DNA of 64,000 bases. Origin: Gilvimarinus agarilyticus (GTDB lineage Bacteria > Pseudomonadota > Gammaproteobacteria > Pseudomonadales > Cellvibrionaceae). This document shows, in pieces, positions 56,297 to 64,000 of the stretch. The notes beneath the pieces were generated by a model that searched no databases, was not told the origin of the DNA, and saw only the letters and a program-made list of their open reading frames with translations. The stretch covers positions 819,343 to 883,342 of the forward strand of contig NZ_JXCJ01000001.1 of the NCBI RefSeq assembly GCF_000832015.1, read 5' to 3'. A program made the position numbers and the translations under genes. Position 1 is the stretch's first letter; every line of letters begins with the position of its first letter.

Positions 56297-57202
56297 CTAG
56301 CGTGGCTGGGTGCGGGTCGAAAGGCCGTCAATTTCAAACGACCAGGTGCGGATAATAACCAGTTGGTCAGTATCTTTACGGATTTCAGGGGGGAACGGGG
56401 CGAACGGTGCCGCCAGCCGGACAATTTGCAGCGCGGCTTCGTCCAGCAGCGTAACGCCTGATGATTCGAGTAGCGAAAGATCGCGAATGGTGCCGTTGGG
56501 GTTTACCGTTACCGAGAGTCGTAAATCGCCGGTAAGCCGTTGGCGCAGCGCTTGCTGCGGGTAGTTGTCGTTACCCACTTGCTCGATCTTGGCGCTCCAA
56601 TTGTGCAGGTATTCGGCGCCGGCCGAGCTGCGTGTCGCCACTGAGGTGAGCCGCCGGATGCGCGGGCGCTTGGCGTACTCTTGGCGCTGGCGGTCGAGCT
56701 TAGCTTGTAGGCTGGCGATCTCGGCGGTAATGGCAGGCTGCTCTTCCGGTAGGCCCTGGCGCTCGATGTCATTTTGTTGGTTTTCTTCATCGGGGCGGCG
56801 CAGTTGTTGCCGCTCGGTTTCGGCGCTGGTGGTAATCACCTGAGTTTGTTGCTGGTTGCTGGGGGTGGCGGCCTCCGGCATTGGGGCGGGGTTAACCTCC
56901 CGCACGTCGGGTGCGGCAAAGTCGGCGCGACGCTCGGTGGTTAGTTCGCGGCTCTGCTCTTCGGTGCCGCTCGCCTCTTGGTTGTGCTGCGCCAGAAACT
57001 TGGCATCCTCCGGTGCTTTATCGGATTTGTGGGTGGCCAGCGTGATCTCAAGCGTGGGCGCCAGCTGGTCCGGTGCGGGCAGCTTAAACGTCAGGCCGAA
57101 AATAATCAGTGCATGGGCGATGATCGCGATAAAAATCGTGAAGCTTAAACGGTCGGTGGATTTGACCGAGGTGTCGACTCCGACGGCTACATTGGATGCC
57201 AT
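56297..57202 (-). CDS. TonB-family protein (TonB3-like, next to pil genes)
   Basis: A 301-residue inner-membrane-anchored TonB-like protein. One N-terminal helix (about 18-38, RLSFTIFIAIIAHALIIFGLTF), a long Gln/Glu/Ala-rich periplasmic linker with coiled-coil character (about 60-185) rather than a Pro-Lys stalk, and a TonB C-terminal domain (about 205-295, YPQQALRQRLTGDLRLSVTVNPNGTIRDLSLLESSG). The position between gshB and algH corresponds to tonB3 of P. aeruginosa, which is tied to twitching motility. It could serve pilus assembly rather than the two receptors in this window. No exbBD in view. Confidence 0.87.
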   Translation of the reverse strand: MASNVAVGVDTSVKSTDRLSFTIFIAIIAHALIIFGLTFKLPAPDQLAPTLEITLATHKSDKAPEDAKFLAQHNQEASGTEEQSRELTTERRADFAAPDVREVNPAPMPEAATPSNQQQTQVITTSAETERQQLRRPDEENQQNDIERQGLPEEQPAITAEIASLQAKLDRQRQEYAKRPRIRRLTSVATRSSAGAEYLHNWSAKIEQVGNDNYPQQALRQRLTGDLRLSVTVNPNGTIRDLSLLESSGVTLLDEAALQIVRLAAPFAPFPPEIRKDTDQLVIIRTWSFEIDGLSTRTQPR

Positions 57203-57204
57203 AG

Positions 57205-58167
57205 TTAGTGCTGTGCCCGCTGTTTGATCTCGGCCTCCAGTGCCACTATTAAGCGTTCTCCAATGCGGGTGTCGTAGGCCTTGTCGATTTCGCGCACACA
57301 GGTGGGGCTGGTGACGTTGATCTCGGTGAGGTAATCGCCGATAACATCGAGGCCGACAAAATACAGGCCGCGGGCTTTAAGTTGCTCGGCGACTTGCTCG
57401 ACAATCCAGTAGTCCCGCTCGGTTAACGGTTGGGCAACGCCGCGGCCGCCGGCGGCTAAATTGCCGCGGGTTTCGCCTTCGGCGGGAATGCGCGCTAAAG
57501 CGTAAGGTACCGGTTCGCCGCCGACCACTAGAATACGTTTATCGCCATTGCTGATTTCGGGGATAAACTTCTGCGCCATGGTGAGATGTTTGCCGTGGCC
57601 TGTGAGCGTTTCGAGAATCACCCCGACGTTGGGGTCGCCTTGTTTGCAGCGAAATATGCTGCTTCCGCCCATGCCGTCCAGAGGTTTAAAGATGACGTCG
57701 CCGTGCTCTTTGTGAAAGTTTTTTAGCTGATCCATATGAGCGCTGACAATCATCGGTGGGCAGCACTGAGGAAAGTGCGTGGCAAACATCTTTTCGTTGC
57801 AGTCGCGCAGTGAGCGCGGGTTGTTGGCAACCAGTGCGCCCTGACGCTCGGCGGCTTCCAGAATATAGGTGCTATAGATGTAGTCGGTATCAAACGGCGG
57901 GTCTTTGCGCATCAAAATGATATCGAGCGAGCCCAGTGCTATATCCTCCGGTGGCGCAAGCTCGTACCATTGTTTGGCGTCATCAAATACGGTGAGTGCC
58001 CGGCTGCGGGCGCGGGCGGTTTCGCGCTCAAGGTAAAGATCCTGCGGCTCCATATAGACGAGCTTCCAGCCGCGCTCTTGCGCCGCTAGCAGTAATGCCA
58101 GTGTCGTATCTTTGTAGTAAGTAATTTGGGCAATAGGGTCCATTACGACGCCAAGGGTCTGACTCAT
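57205..58167 (-). CDS. gshB: Glutathione synthetase
   Basis: ATP-grasp enzyme joining gamma-glutamylcysteine and glycine. 320 residues, normal length. It has GVVMDPIAQITYYKDTTLALLLAAQ at the start, VIFKPLDGMGGSSIFR in the ATP-grasp, and GLYFVGLDVIGDYLTEINVTSPTCVREID in the metal/substrate site. First gene of its operon, two bases before the TonB-like gene, divergent from pilG. Confidence 0.97.
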   Translation of the reverse strand: MSQTLGVVMDPIAQITYYKDTTLALLLAAQERGWKLVYMEPQDLYLERETARARSRALTVFDDAKQWYELAPPEDIALGSLDIILMRKDPPFDTDYIYSTYILEAAERQGALVANNPRSLRDCNEKMFATHFPQCCPPMIVSAHMDQLKNFHKEHGDVIFKPLDGMGGSSIFRCKQGDPNVGVILETLTGHGKHLTMAQKFIPEISNGDKRILVVGGEPVPYALARIPAEGETRGNLAAGGRGVAQPLTERDYWIVEQVAEQLKARGLYFVGLDVIGDYLTEINVTSPTCVREIDKAYDTRIGERLIVALEAEIKQRAQH

Positions 58168-58484
58168 AGTCTCGGGCTCAATCTAGGGCAAATCTGGGGT
58201 TGTTGGCGGTACGCGCCGCGCCGTTAAGTTAACGGCTTGCTGGTGTGGGCGCAAGTGCCTGTTCCTCATAATTGTAAGGAATATTAAACATTCAGAAAGT
58301 ATAATTTTTGTATATATTCAGTGATTTATAGATAAACCTTAAAAACTATGTTAAAAAACTTGTCAGATAAATAAATCCGTAGAGTGGTTGCGGACAGATC
58401 GAATGCGTACTATTGTGCCAGCAATAGTGTGAACTCTGTCGCAAAATAGAGCCCTCTACAATAACAGCGCAAAGGTCAGCACCT
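58168..58484. other. 317-base divergent promoter region gshB / pilG
   Basis: No gene. The middle (about 58270-58380) is markedly AT-rich and probably holds promoters for both directions. I could not assign a clear -35/-10 pair or a named operator. Confidence 0.5.
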
Positions 58485-58880
58485 ATGGACGTGAGTTTGG
58501 AAAGTCTAAAAGTCATGGTGATCGACGATAGTAAAACGATTCGTCGCACCGCTGAGACATTACTTAAAAAAGCCGGTTGTACCGTAATCACTGCCACCGA
58601 TGGCTTTGATGCGCTTGCCAAAATAGCCGATTCACGGCCCGATATTATCTTTGTCGATATTATGATGCCGCGTCTTGACGGCTATCAAACCTGTGCGCTC
58701 ATCAAAAACAATACTGAGTTTAAAGCGACGCCTGTCATTATGTTGTCCAGTAAGGATGGCTTGTTTGATAAGGCCAAGGGCCGCATCGTCGGCTCAGATC
58801 AGTATTTAACTAAGCCGTTCAGCAAAAGTGAACTGCTGGGTGCCATTGAAGAACACGTAAAACAAGCGCAGGCGTCGTAA
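58485..58880 (+). CDS. pilG: Twitching motility response regulator PilG
   Basis: Single-domain CheY-like receiver of the Pil-Chp system, which promotes pilus extension in Pseudomonas. 131 residues. Acidic pair Asp14-Asp15 (VIDDSKTIRRTAETLLKKAG, the standard PilG start), phosphoacceptor Asp58 (FVDIMMPRLDG), switch region MLSSKDGLFDKAKGRIVGSDQYLTKPF. First gene of the chemosensory operon; AAAGG lies about ten bases upstream. Confidence 0.96.
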   Translation: MDVSLESLKVMVIDDSKTIRRTAETLLKKAGCTVITATDGFDALAKIADSRPDIIFVDIMMPRLDGYQTCALIKNNTEFKATPVIMLSSKDGLFDKAKGRIVGSDQYLTKPFSKSELLGAIEEHVKQAQAS

Positions 58881-58937
58881 GCCGCGCACCAATAACAATT
58901 TAATTACCTATAAGCTAACCGCACAATTGGGGATCCT

Positions 58938-59300
58938 ATGGCCAGAGTACTTATAATCGACGACTCGCCCACTGAAACTTACAAGCTGACCACCATGCTG
59001 GAGAAAAATGGCCACGCTGTGTTGACCGCACCCAATGGTGAAGAGGGCGTGGCGCTGGCTAAAAAAGAGCTGCCAGACGTGGTATTGATGGATATCGTTA
59101 TGCCCGGGCTAAATGGTTTTCAGGCGACACGTCAACTGACCAAGGCGCCCGAGACGGCGACTATTCCCGTGATTATTGTGACCACCAAGGATCAGCAAAC
59201 CGATCGTGTTTGGGGTATGCGTCAAGGCGCGCGAGCTTACTTGGCTAAGCCAATTACCGCCGAAGTCTTGATGGACTCGATTAATGAGGTTATGGCCTGA
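58938..59300 (+). CDS. pilH: Twitching motility response regulator PilH
   Basis: Second CheY-like receiver, which in Pseudomonas opposes PilG and favours retraction or acts as phosphate sink. 120 residues. Asp8-Asp9 pocket, phosphoacceptor Asp52 (LMDIVMPGLNG), TTKDQQTDRVWGMRQGARAYLAKPI near the end, typical of PilH. GGGG lies ahead of the ATG. Confidence 0.96.
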   Translation: MARVLIIDDSPTETYKLTTMLEKNGHAVLTAPNGEEGVALAKKELPDVVLMDIVMPGLNGFQATRQLTKAPETATIPVIIVTTKDQQTDRVWGMRQGARAYLAKPITAEVLMDSINEVMA

Positions 59301-59313
59301 TCAATTGGGTTGT

Positions 59314-59345
59314 CAGTACTCACAGGCTTGATCGTGTGAGTACTG
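59314..59345 (+). other. Intercistronic 11-bp hairpin between pilH and pilI
   Basis: CAGTACTCACA (59314-59324) is perfectly complementary to 59335-59345 with a 10-base loop. No T-run. It may set the ratio of receivers to the downstream signalling proteins by mRNA processing or stability. Confidence 0.6.
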
Positions 59346-59381
59346 GAGTCGGACACAATATATAAAACACGGACTCGGATC

Positions 59382-59927
59382 ATGTCAGATCAATCTAGTG
59401 CATTTTCTGCTCTGGTTAACTTGGCCAGTAGCTGCCGGGCGGCCGCCAAAGGCTTGCCCGCCCAGATAGATGCTCGCCCGCAGTGGAGTGGTATCGGCTT
59501 TACCTTGCTGGGTAGCCACTTTGTGGCGCCGATGGACGAAGTGTCCGAAATGCTTGAAGTCCCCCATTTTACTCACCTTCCTGGTGTGCAGCCGTGGGTT
59601 CGCGGTGTGGCTAATGTTCGCGGCCGGTTGCTGCCGCTGTTCGATCTCGCTGCCTTTTGTGGGGGGCGGCTGGTGGGAGGGCGTAAGCGCCGTCGGGTGC
59701 TGGTTCTCGAAACAGAGACTTTGTACACGGGGCTAATCGTCGACCAGGTGTTTGGTATGCAGCATTTTCCCGCTGATGAGTTTCAGCCCAATAACTCAGA
59801 TTTGGTGGAAGGGTTACAGCCTTATGCGCAAGGAAGTTATCGCGATGAGCGAGATACGTGGAATGTATTTCGGTTGTCGGCGCTTGCGCAAGACCAACGT
59901 TTTACGGATGCCGCAAAAGACATTTAG
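59382..59927 (+). CDS. pilI: CheW-like adaptor PilI
   Basis: Couples the receptor PilJ to the kinase ChpA. 181 residues with one CheW domain (about 35-175): FTLLGSHFVAPMDEVSEMLEVPHFTHLPGVQPWVRGVANVRGRLLPLFDLAAF is a textbook CheW core. The ribosome binding site is weak, in line with translational tuning in the operon. Confidence 0.95.
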   Translation: MSDQSSAFSALVNLASSCRAAAKGLPAQIDARPQWSGIGFTLLGSHFVAPMDEVSEMLEVPHFTHLPGVQPWVRGVANVRGRLLPLFDLAAFCGGRLVGGRKRRRVLVLETETLYTGLIVDQVFGMQHFPADEFQPNNSDLVEGLQPYAQGSYRDERDTWNVFRLSALAQDQRFTDAAKDI

Positions 59928-60113
59928 CACGTTGGTTTAGATTGGCCCGTACTCGGGCAACGTTAAAGTGGCCTAGCGCCGCAAGATAAAAATGATTGTC
60001 ATAGTTTTGTGTAATACCAGAAGAGGAATTCTGGGGGGAAGGCTCCTTGAGCCAGTCCGGGTTTCTCAGCTAACAATGAACAACAATGATGCAGAGTCGG
60101 TCAGGAGTATGTA

Positions 60114-62345
60114 ATGAAAACTGAGTCCAGAACTATTGCTGCGACGCTTAAAGGCAATCCCGCGATTGTCCTTGTGGGTGTCCTGCTGGTGGCGCTTATT
60201 ATTGCCATGGCGGTGATCTTTACCATTGTCAATCGCGACAGTGATCGAGACGCCTTCTACGAGCAACAGGCGGCAGAACTGCGGGCTCAGGCCTACCGGC
60301 TGACCTCTTTAGCCCGTGACGCCACCTCGGGTAATGAAGACGCCTTTGGGGAGCTCGAAACGGTGGTAAACACCATGAGTGAGACCTGGGAAAGTCTGCG
60401 CTCAGCAGACCCCCGTACCCGAGAAGTGCTGAGTGCCGAGTTTGGCGCTTTTGGTTTAGTGTGGAACGACATTAAAACCAACGCTCAGTCCATTCTTGAT
60501 AACCAAGAGGCCATCGTATTTATTAATCGTGTTGGTAACGACCTGAACAACAACCTGCCAACCCTGCAGGCGCAGCACAGCAATATTGTGGAGATCCTGC
60601 TGGAGGCTGGTGCACCGGCTGAGCAGGTGTCCCAAGCACAGATGCAGTCATGGCGCGCCGAACGGATCGGGCGAAACGTGGATAAGATGCTCCGGGGTGA
60701 TACTGATGCGGATAAAGCCGCCGATCAGTTTAACTTAGATGCCAACCTCTATGGCCGGATGCTGGCGGCGATGCTGGAGGGCGACGAAATGCTGGGTATC
60801 TCGCGCGTATCCGACCCTGACGCCCGTGCCAGTCTGGAAGAAATCTCGCAGCTCTTTGAAGGCGTTGGTAACTCAATTCGCGATATCTTCGAAGGCGCCC
60901 CGGCGCTGTTCTCCGCACGTCAGGCTGAAGAAGCCATTATTACTCAAACGCCAGCGTTGCTGCAGGCACTGAGTGATATCGCTGACAAAATTTCGGTACA
61001 GGCCACAGAGCGTCCGCTTAATAATACCTTGCTGCTGATTATCGCCGGCTTGATTCTCGCCTGCTTGGCGTTTATCGGTATTCTGTTGTATCGCGGTACG
61101 CGTCGCCGTTTGGCGGTAACCGCCGAGGCGAACGAGCGTAACCAAACGGCTATTTTGCGACTGCTGGATGAGCTGGCCGACCTGGCTGATGGTGACCTGA
61201 CCACCACCGCCACGGTAACCGAGGATTTCACCGGTGCGATTGCTGACTCTATTAACTACACCATTGACCAGCTGCGGATTCTGGTAGCGCGAATCAACGA
61301 AACGGCCGTGAACGTATCGGCTGCTGCGCAAGAAACCCAGCAAACGGCACTGCACTTGGCCGAGGCATCTGAGCACCAGGCACAAGAGATTGCCGGTGCG
61401 TCGGCGGCGGTAAACGAGATGGCGGTGACCATTGATCAGGTATCTGCCAACGCCTCTGAATCGGCCGCGGTAGCCGAGCGCGCGGTATCGATCGCGAGCA
61501 ACGGCGCCAAAGTGGTACAGAACACCATCCACGGTATGGATACGATTCGTGAGCAGATTCAAGACACTTCGAAGCGTATTAAACGGCTGGGTGAGTCGTC
61601 ACAGGAAATTGGTGACATCGTATCTTTGATTAACGACATTGCTGACCAAACGAACATCCTCGCACTTAACGCCGCTATTCAGGCCTCGATGGCCGGTGAT
61701 GCGGGTCGAGGCTTTGCGGTGGTAGCGGATGAGGTACAGCGTCTTGCGGAACGTTCTGCGGCGGCAACAAAGCAGATTGAGGCGCTGGTTAAAACCATTC
61801 AGAACGATACCAACGAGGCGGTTATCTCGATGGAACAAACCACCTCTGAGGTGGTTCGTGGTGCACGTCTGGCGCAGGACGCCGGTGTGGCACTGGAGGA
61901 GATTGAGGGCGTATCAACCTCGCTGGCAGAATTGATTCAGAACATTTCGAACGCGGCTCGTCAGCAGGCATCGTCTGCTGGTCACATTTCTAACACGATG
62001 AACGTGATTCAGGAAATTACCACTCAAACCTCGGCCGGTACCAGTGCGACGGCACAGTCGATTGGTAACCTCGCCGCCATGGCAATGGATCTTCGTGAGT
62101 CGGTGGCTGGTTTCAAACTGCCGGAAGAGGATACTGGTGAAATCGTGAGCTACGAGCAAAGCAGCGATTTTGCCACCTTTGAAACGGAAGCGGCTGACGT
62201 TGACACACAAGCGCCCAGTGAGCTGAGTGATTACGACGAAGTCGTTGATTTGGGAGAGGCCGACGTTGTTGATTTAAACGATGAGGTTGAACTCGATATT
62301 GATATTGACGCGGATGACGATGAGCCCAATCGTCATCACGTGTAA
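60114..62345 (+). CDS. pilJ: Methyl-accepting chemoreceptor PilJ with acidic C-terminal tail
   Basis: Membrane chemoreceptor of the Pil-Chp system, thought to sense pilin or surface contact. 743 residues against about 680 in Pseudomonas. TM1 (about 17-39), periplasmic PilJ sensor region (40-304), TM2 (305-326), HAMP (about 327-390), and a signalling coiled coil with the hairpin tip [20 protein letters not shown]...[18 protein letters not shown]. The last 70 residues (674-743) are an extra tail with 25 Asp/Glu. No CheR-docking pentapeptide is seen. AGGAG precedes the ATG. Confidence 0.95.
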   Translation: MKTESRTIAATLKGNPAIVLVGVLLVALIIAMAVIFTIVNRDSDRDAFYEQQAAELRAQAYRLTSLARDATSGNEDAFGELETVVNTMSETWESLRSADPRTREVLSAEFGAFGLVWNDIKTNAQSILDNQEAIVFINRVGNDLNNNLPTLQAQHSNIVEILLEAGAPAEQVSQAQMQSWRAERIGRNVDKMLRGDTDADKAADQFNLDANLYGRMLAAMLEGDEMLGISRVSDPDARASLEEISQLFEGVGNSIRDIFEGAPALFSARQAEEAIITQTPALLQALSDIADKISVQATERPLNNTLLLIIAGLILACLAFIGILLYRGTRRRLAVTAEANERNQTAILRLLDELADLADGDLTTTATVTEDFTGAIADSINYTIDQLRILVARINETAVNVSAAAQETQQTALHLAEASEHQAQEIAGASAAVNEMAVTIDQVSANASESAAVAERAVSIASNGAKVVQNTIHGMDTIREQIQDTSKRIKRLGESSQEIGDIVSLINDIADQTNILALNAAIQASMAGDAGRGFAVVADEVQRLAERSAAATKQIEALVKTIQNDTNEAVISMEQTTSEVVRGARLAQDAGVALEEIEGVSTSLAELIQNISNAARQQASSAGHISNTMNVIQEITTQTSAGTSATAQSIGNLAAMAMDLRESVAGFKLPEEDTGEIVSYEQSSDFATFETEAADVDTQAPSELSDYDEVVDLGEADVVDLNDEVELDIDIDADDDEPNRHHV

Positions 62346-62381
62346 GTCGTTTCTTTAGTTAGCGTTGGTAGATAGCTAATT

Positions 62382-63245
62382 ATGGGGTGGTCGTTACGGA
62401 CAATTGCCGATCTCAGCGATAGTGAGTTCGAGCAATGGAGTAAGCTGTTGGAGGAGCGCGCGGGCATTCAGTTAACGCTGGTGCAAAAATCGTTGCTCCA
62501 ATCGCAACTCTCTATCCGTATGCGCGAGTTGGGTTATGAGCGCTACAGCGATTACTACTCGCTGGTGACCGACGGCCTACAGGGTCGGCTGGAGTGGTCC
62601 ATTCTTATCGACCGGGTGGCCGTAAAAGAGACTAGTTTTTTTCGCCATCGGCAATCGTTTGAATACGTGCGCCATTATTTGCAAGACAAAATAAATAATC
62701 GCCAGCTTAACGACAGTTTTGATGTCTGGAGCGTAGGTTGCTCTACCGGTGAAGAGCCCTATTCACTGGCCATGGTCATTAACGATTGCTTTGAGTTGGC
62801 ACAGCTCGAACCCTATTACGGTGTTACCGCGCTGGATATTAGCTCAACCGCACTCGCGAAAGCGCGATTGGGGCGTTATTTGCCTCGTGCTATCGAGCAG
62901 ATGACTGCTGAAGAGGCGCGACGCTACAGCACGTTGTGCAATGACGGTAGCTACGAGATTGCGCGTAAATTACGGGACAGAATCTGTTTTACCCACGGTA
63001 ATATTTTGCAGGTAAGCGAGATCCCCAAGGTGCCCATGGATGTGGTGTTTTGCCAGAATCTATTGGTGTATTTTCGCCGCTGGTTGCGTCGGGATATTCT
63101 CAACAGCCTGGCGAGCCGTTTAAAGCCCGGTGGTTTGCTGGTGGTGGGGCTCGGTGAAGTAGTGGATTGGGAGCACCCTGAGATGACTCGGGTAGCGGAC
63201 GATAAAATCCAGGCTTACATACGGGTCGAGCAAAAACAACAATGA
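62382..63245 (+). CDS. pilK: CheR-type methyltransferase PilK
   Basis: Methylates glutamates of the chemoreceptor using SAM. 287 residues. N-terminal CheR helical domain (about 10-75), then the catalytic domain: VAVKETSFFRHRQSFEYV, the SAM motif VWSVGCSTGEEPYSLAMVI (about 115-133), ALDISSTALAKARLGRY and VVFCQNLLVYF. Likely acts on PilJ. The ribosome binding site is weak; 36 bases after pilJ. Confidence 0.95.
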   Translation: MGWSLRTIADLSDSEFEQWSKLLEERAGIQLTLVQKSLLQSQLSIRMRELGYERYSDYYSLVTDGLQGRLEWSILIDRVAVKETSFFRHRQSFEYVRHYLQDKINNRQLNDSFDVWSVGCSTGEEPYSLAMVINDCFELAQLEPYYGVTALDISSTALAKARLGRYLPRAIEQMTAEEARRYSTLCNDGSYEIARKLRDRICFTHGNILQVSEIPKVPMDVVFCQNLLVYFRRWLRRDILNSLASRLKPGGLLVVGLGEVVDWEHPEMTRVADDKIQAYIRVEQKQQ

Positions 63246-63257
63246 GGAAGGCGCTAG

Positions 63258-64000
63258 ATGGCTGACAATCGCAACTTTGCGGCTCTCGACTGGGTTATTC
63301 ATGAAATAGCCGAGACCTTGAAGCAAGCGCGACAATCGCTCGAGTCTTATGTACAGGATACAAATGACAAAGCGCGTTTGCGCTTTTGTTTGACTCATAT
63401 TCACCAGGTGCGCGGTAGCTTGCAAATGGTGGAGTTCCATGGCGCCGCAATGCTCGCCGAAGAAATGGAGCAGCTGACTCAGGCGTTGATTGGTGGCAAC
63501 GTGGCCAATACAGGAGAAGGGCAAGAGGTGCTAATGCGCGCTATCTTGCAGTTTCCTGTTTACCTCAATCAAGTAAAAGTAAGTCGTAACGACAATCCGC
63601 TAGTGGTTCTGCCATTGCTGAATGATCTGCGCACGGTGCGCGGTGAAAGCCTGTTGTCAGATACCAACTTGTTTATGCCCGACATGTCGCCCTCGCGTGT
63701 GGTTAGTGGTGAGCGTATGCCGTTGGCGGCTGACAACGAGCAGTTTATTGCTACCGCCAAAAAGCTACGGCAAATGTACCAGTACGCCGCTGCGGGTTTT
63801 ATCAAGTCGGTAAACCCCGATGAAAACCTCGCCTATCTGAGTAAAGTGTTTTCGCGGCTTTACCGGCTTACATCGGGCACTGCGCGTCAACCCTTGTGGT
63901 TAATCGCTCAGGCGTTGGCAGAAGCGCTGGAAATGGACGCCATTGAGTCAAGCGTGTCCATCAAAAATTTATTGCGCAAGCTTGATCGTGAGATCAAGTT
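63258..64000 (+). CDS. chpA: Chemosensory histidine kinase ChpA/PilL, 5' part (runs off window)
   Basis: First 247 codons of the large CheA-like kinase of the Pil-Chp system. It opens MADNRNFAALDWVIHEIAETLKQ and contains an N-terminal HPt-like helical bundle (about 10-110, CLTHIHQVRGSLQMVEFHGA, with a His-x-x-x-Gly-Ser arrangement). No stop codon appears before the window ends. ATG 63258 has a strong GAGGAAGG site and lies 12 bases after pilK, so it is in the same operon. The kinase core and receiver lie beyond the window. Confidence 0.92.
   Translation, partial: MADNRNFAALDWVIHEIAETLKQARQSLESYVQDTNDKARLRFCLTHIHQVRGSLQMVEFHGAAMLAEEMEQLTQALIGGNVANTGEGQEVLMRAILQFPVYLNQVKVSRNDNPLVVLPLLNDLRTVRGESLLSDTNLFMPDMSPSRVVSGERMPLAADNEQFIATAKKLRQMYQYAAAGFIKSVNPDENLAYLSKVFSRLYRLTSGTARQPLWLIAQALAEALEMDAIESSVSIKNLLRKLDREIK

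Overview
The window looks like a chromosomal segment of a polysaccharide-degrading gammaproteobacterium, most likely in or near the Cellvibrionaceae (Cellvibrio, Saccharophagus, Teredinibacter, Gilvimarinus and relatives). Two things suggest this. First, several gene neighbourhoods match the Pseudomonas/Cellvibrio order: argH-algZ-algR-hemCDXY, trxA-rho-ubiD, metX-metW-DUF4426-rdgB, yggT-proC-yggS next to pilT-pilU, and gshB-tonB-algH-ruvX next to pilGHIJK-chpA. Second, there is a mannanase with a polyserine linker and CBM2-like and CBM10-like modules, a hallmark of that group. The genus assignment is inference. I saw no rRNA, tRNA, CRISPR array, insertion sequence or prophage.

Left part (1-14059): a carbohydrate locus, all on the + strand. 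It holds the 3' end of xylose isomerase, a secreted GH3 enzyme (probably beta-xylosidase), a lipoprotein with repeated beta-sandwich regions, a large TonB-dependent receptor and three proteins of the flavin-dependent tryptophan halogenase family. The middle halogenase has lost the catalytic lysine, the WxWxIP motif and the catalytic glutamate motif. A plausible reading is xylan oligosaccharide capture, import and processing. The halogenase role is unknown.

14046-25222: a soluble hybrid histidine kinase, then argH, divergent from algZ-algR and a tightly packed hemC-hemD-hemX-hemY-cupin run. A CPBP-family membrane protease faces it.

25223-32120: accessory genes. These are the GH26 mannanase, a GFA-domain protein, a DUF1080 lipoprotein, a DJ-1/PfpI protein, an SRPBCC protein, a short RlpA-like lipoprotein and a ThuA-domain protein. 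DUF1080 and ThuA families are both linked to 3-keto-sugar metabolism.

32273-39740: ubiD, rho, trxA, a membrane hybrid kinase with a pseudo-receiver, and hemW. From 39856 to 45240 an accessory block (PL10 pectate lyase, NTF2-like protein, HxlR regulator, azoreductase, Fur-boxed TonB receptor) separates hemW from rdgB, which are often adjacent in related genomes.

45379-55134: rdgB, DUF4426, metW, metX, a dynamin-like GTPase, yggT, proC and yggS on the - strand, then pilT and pilU on the + strand. 55188-64000: ruvX, algH, tonB and gshB on the - strand, then the twitching chemosensory operon pilG-pilH-pilI-pilJ-pilK and the first part of chpA, which runs off the window. Control signals readable in the sequence include intrinsic terminators, a Fur box, LacI-type and GntR/FadR-type operator candidates, and a dyad that buries the ribosome binding site of the azoreductase gene.
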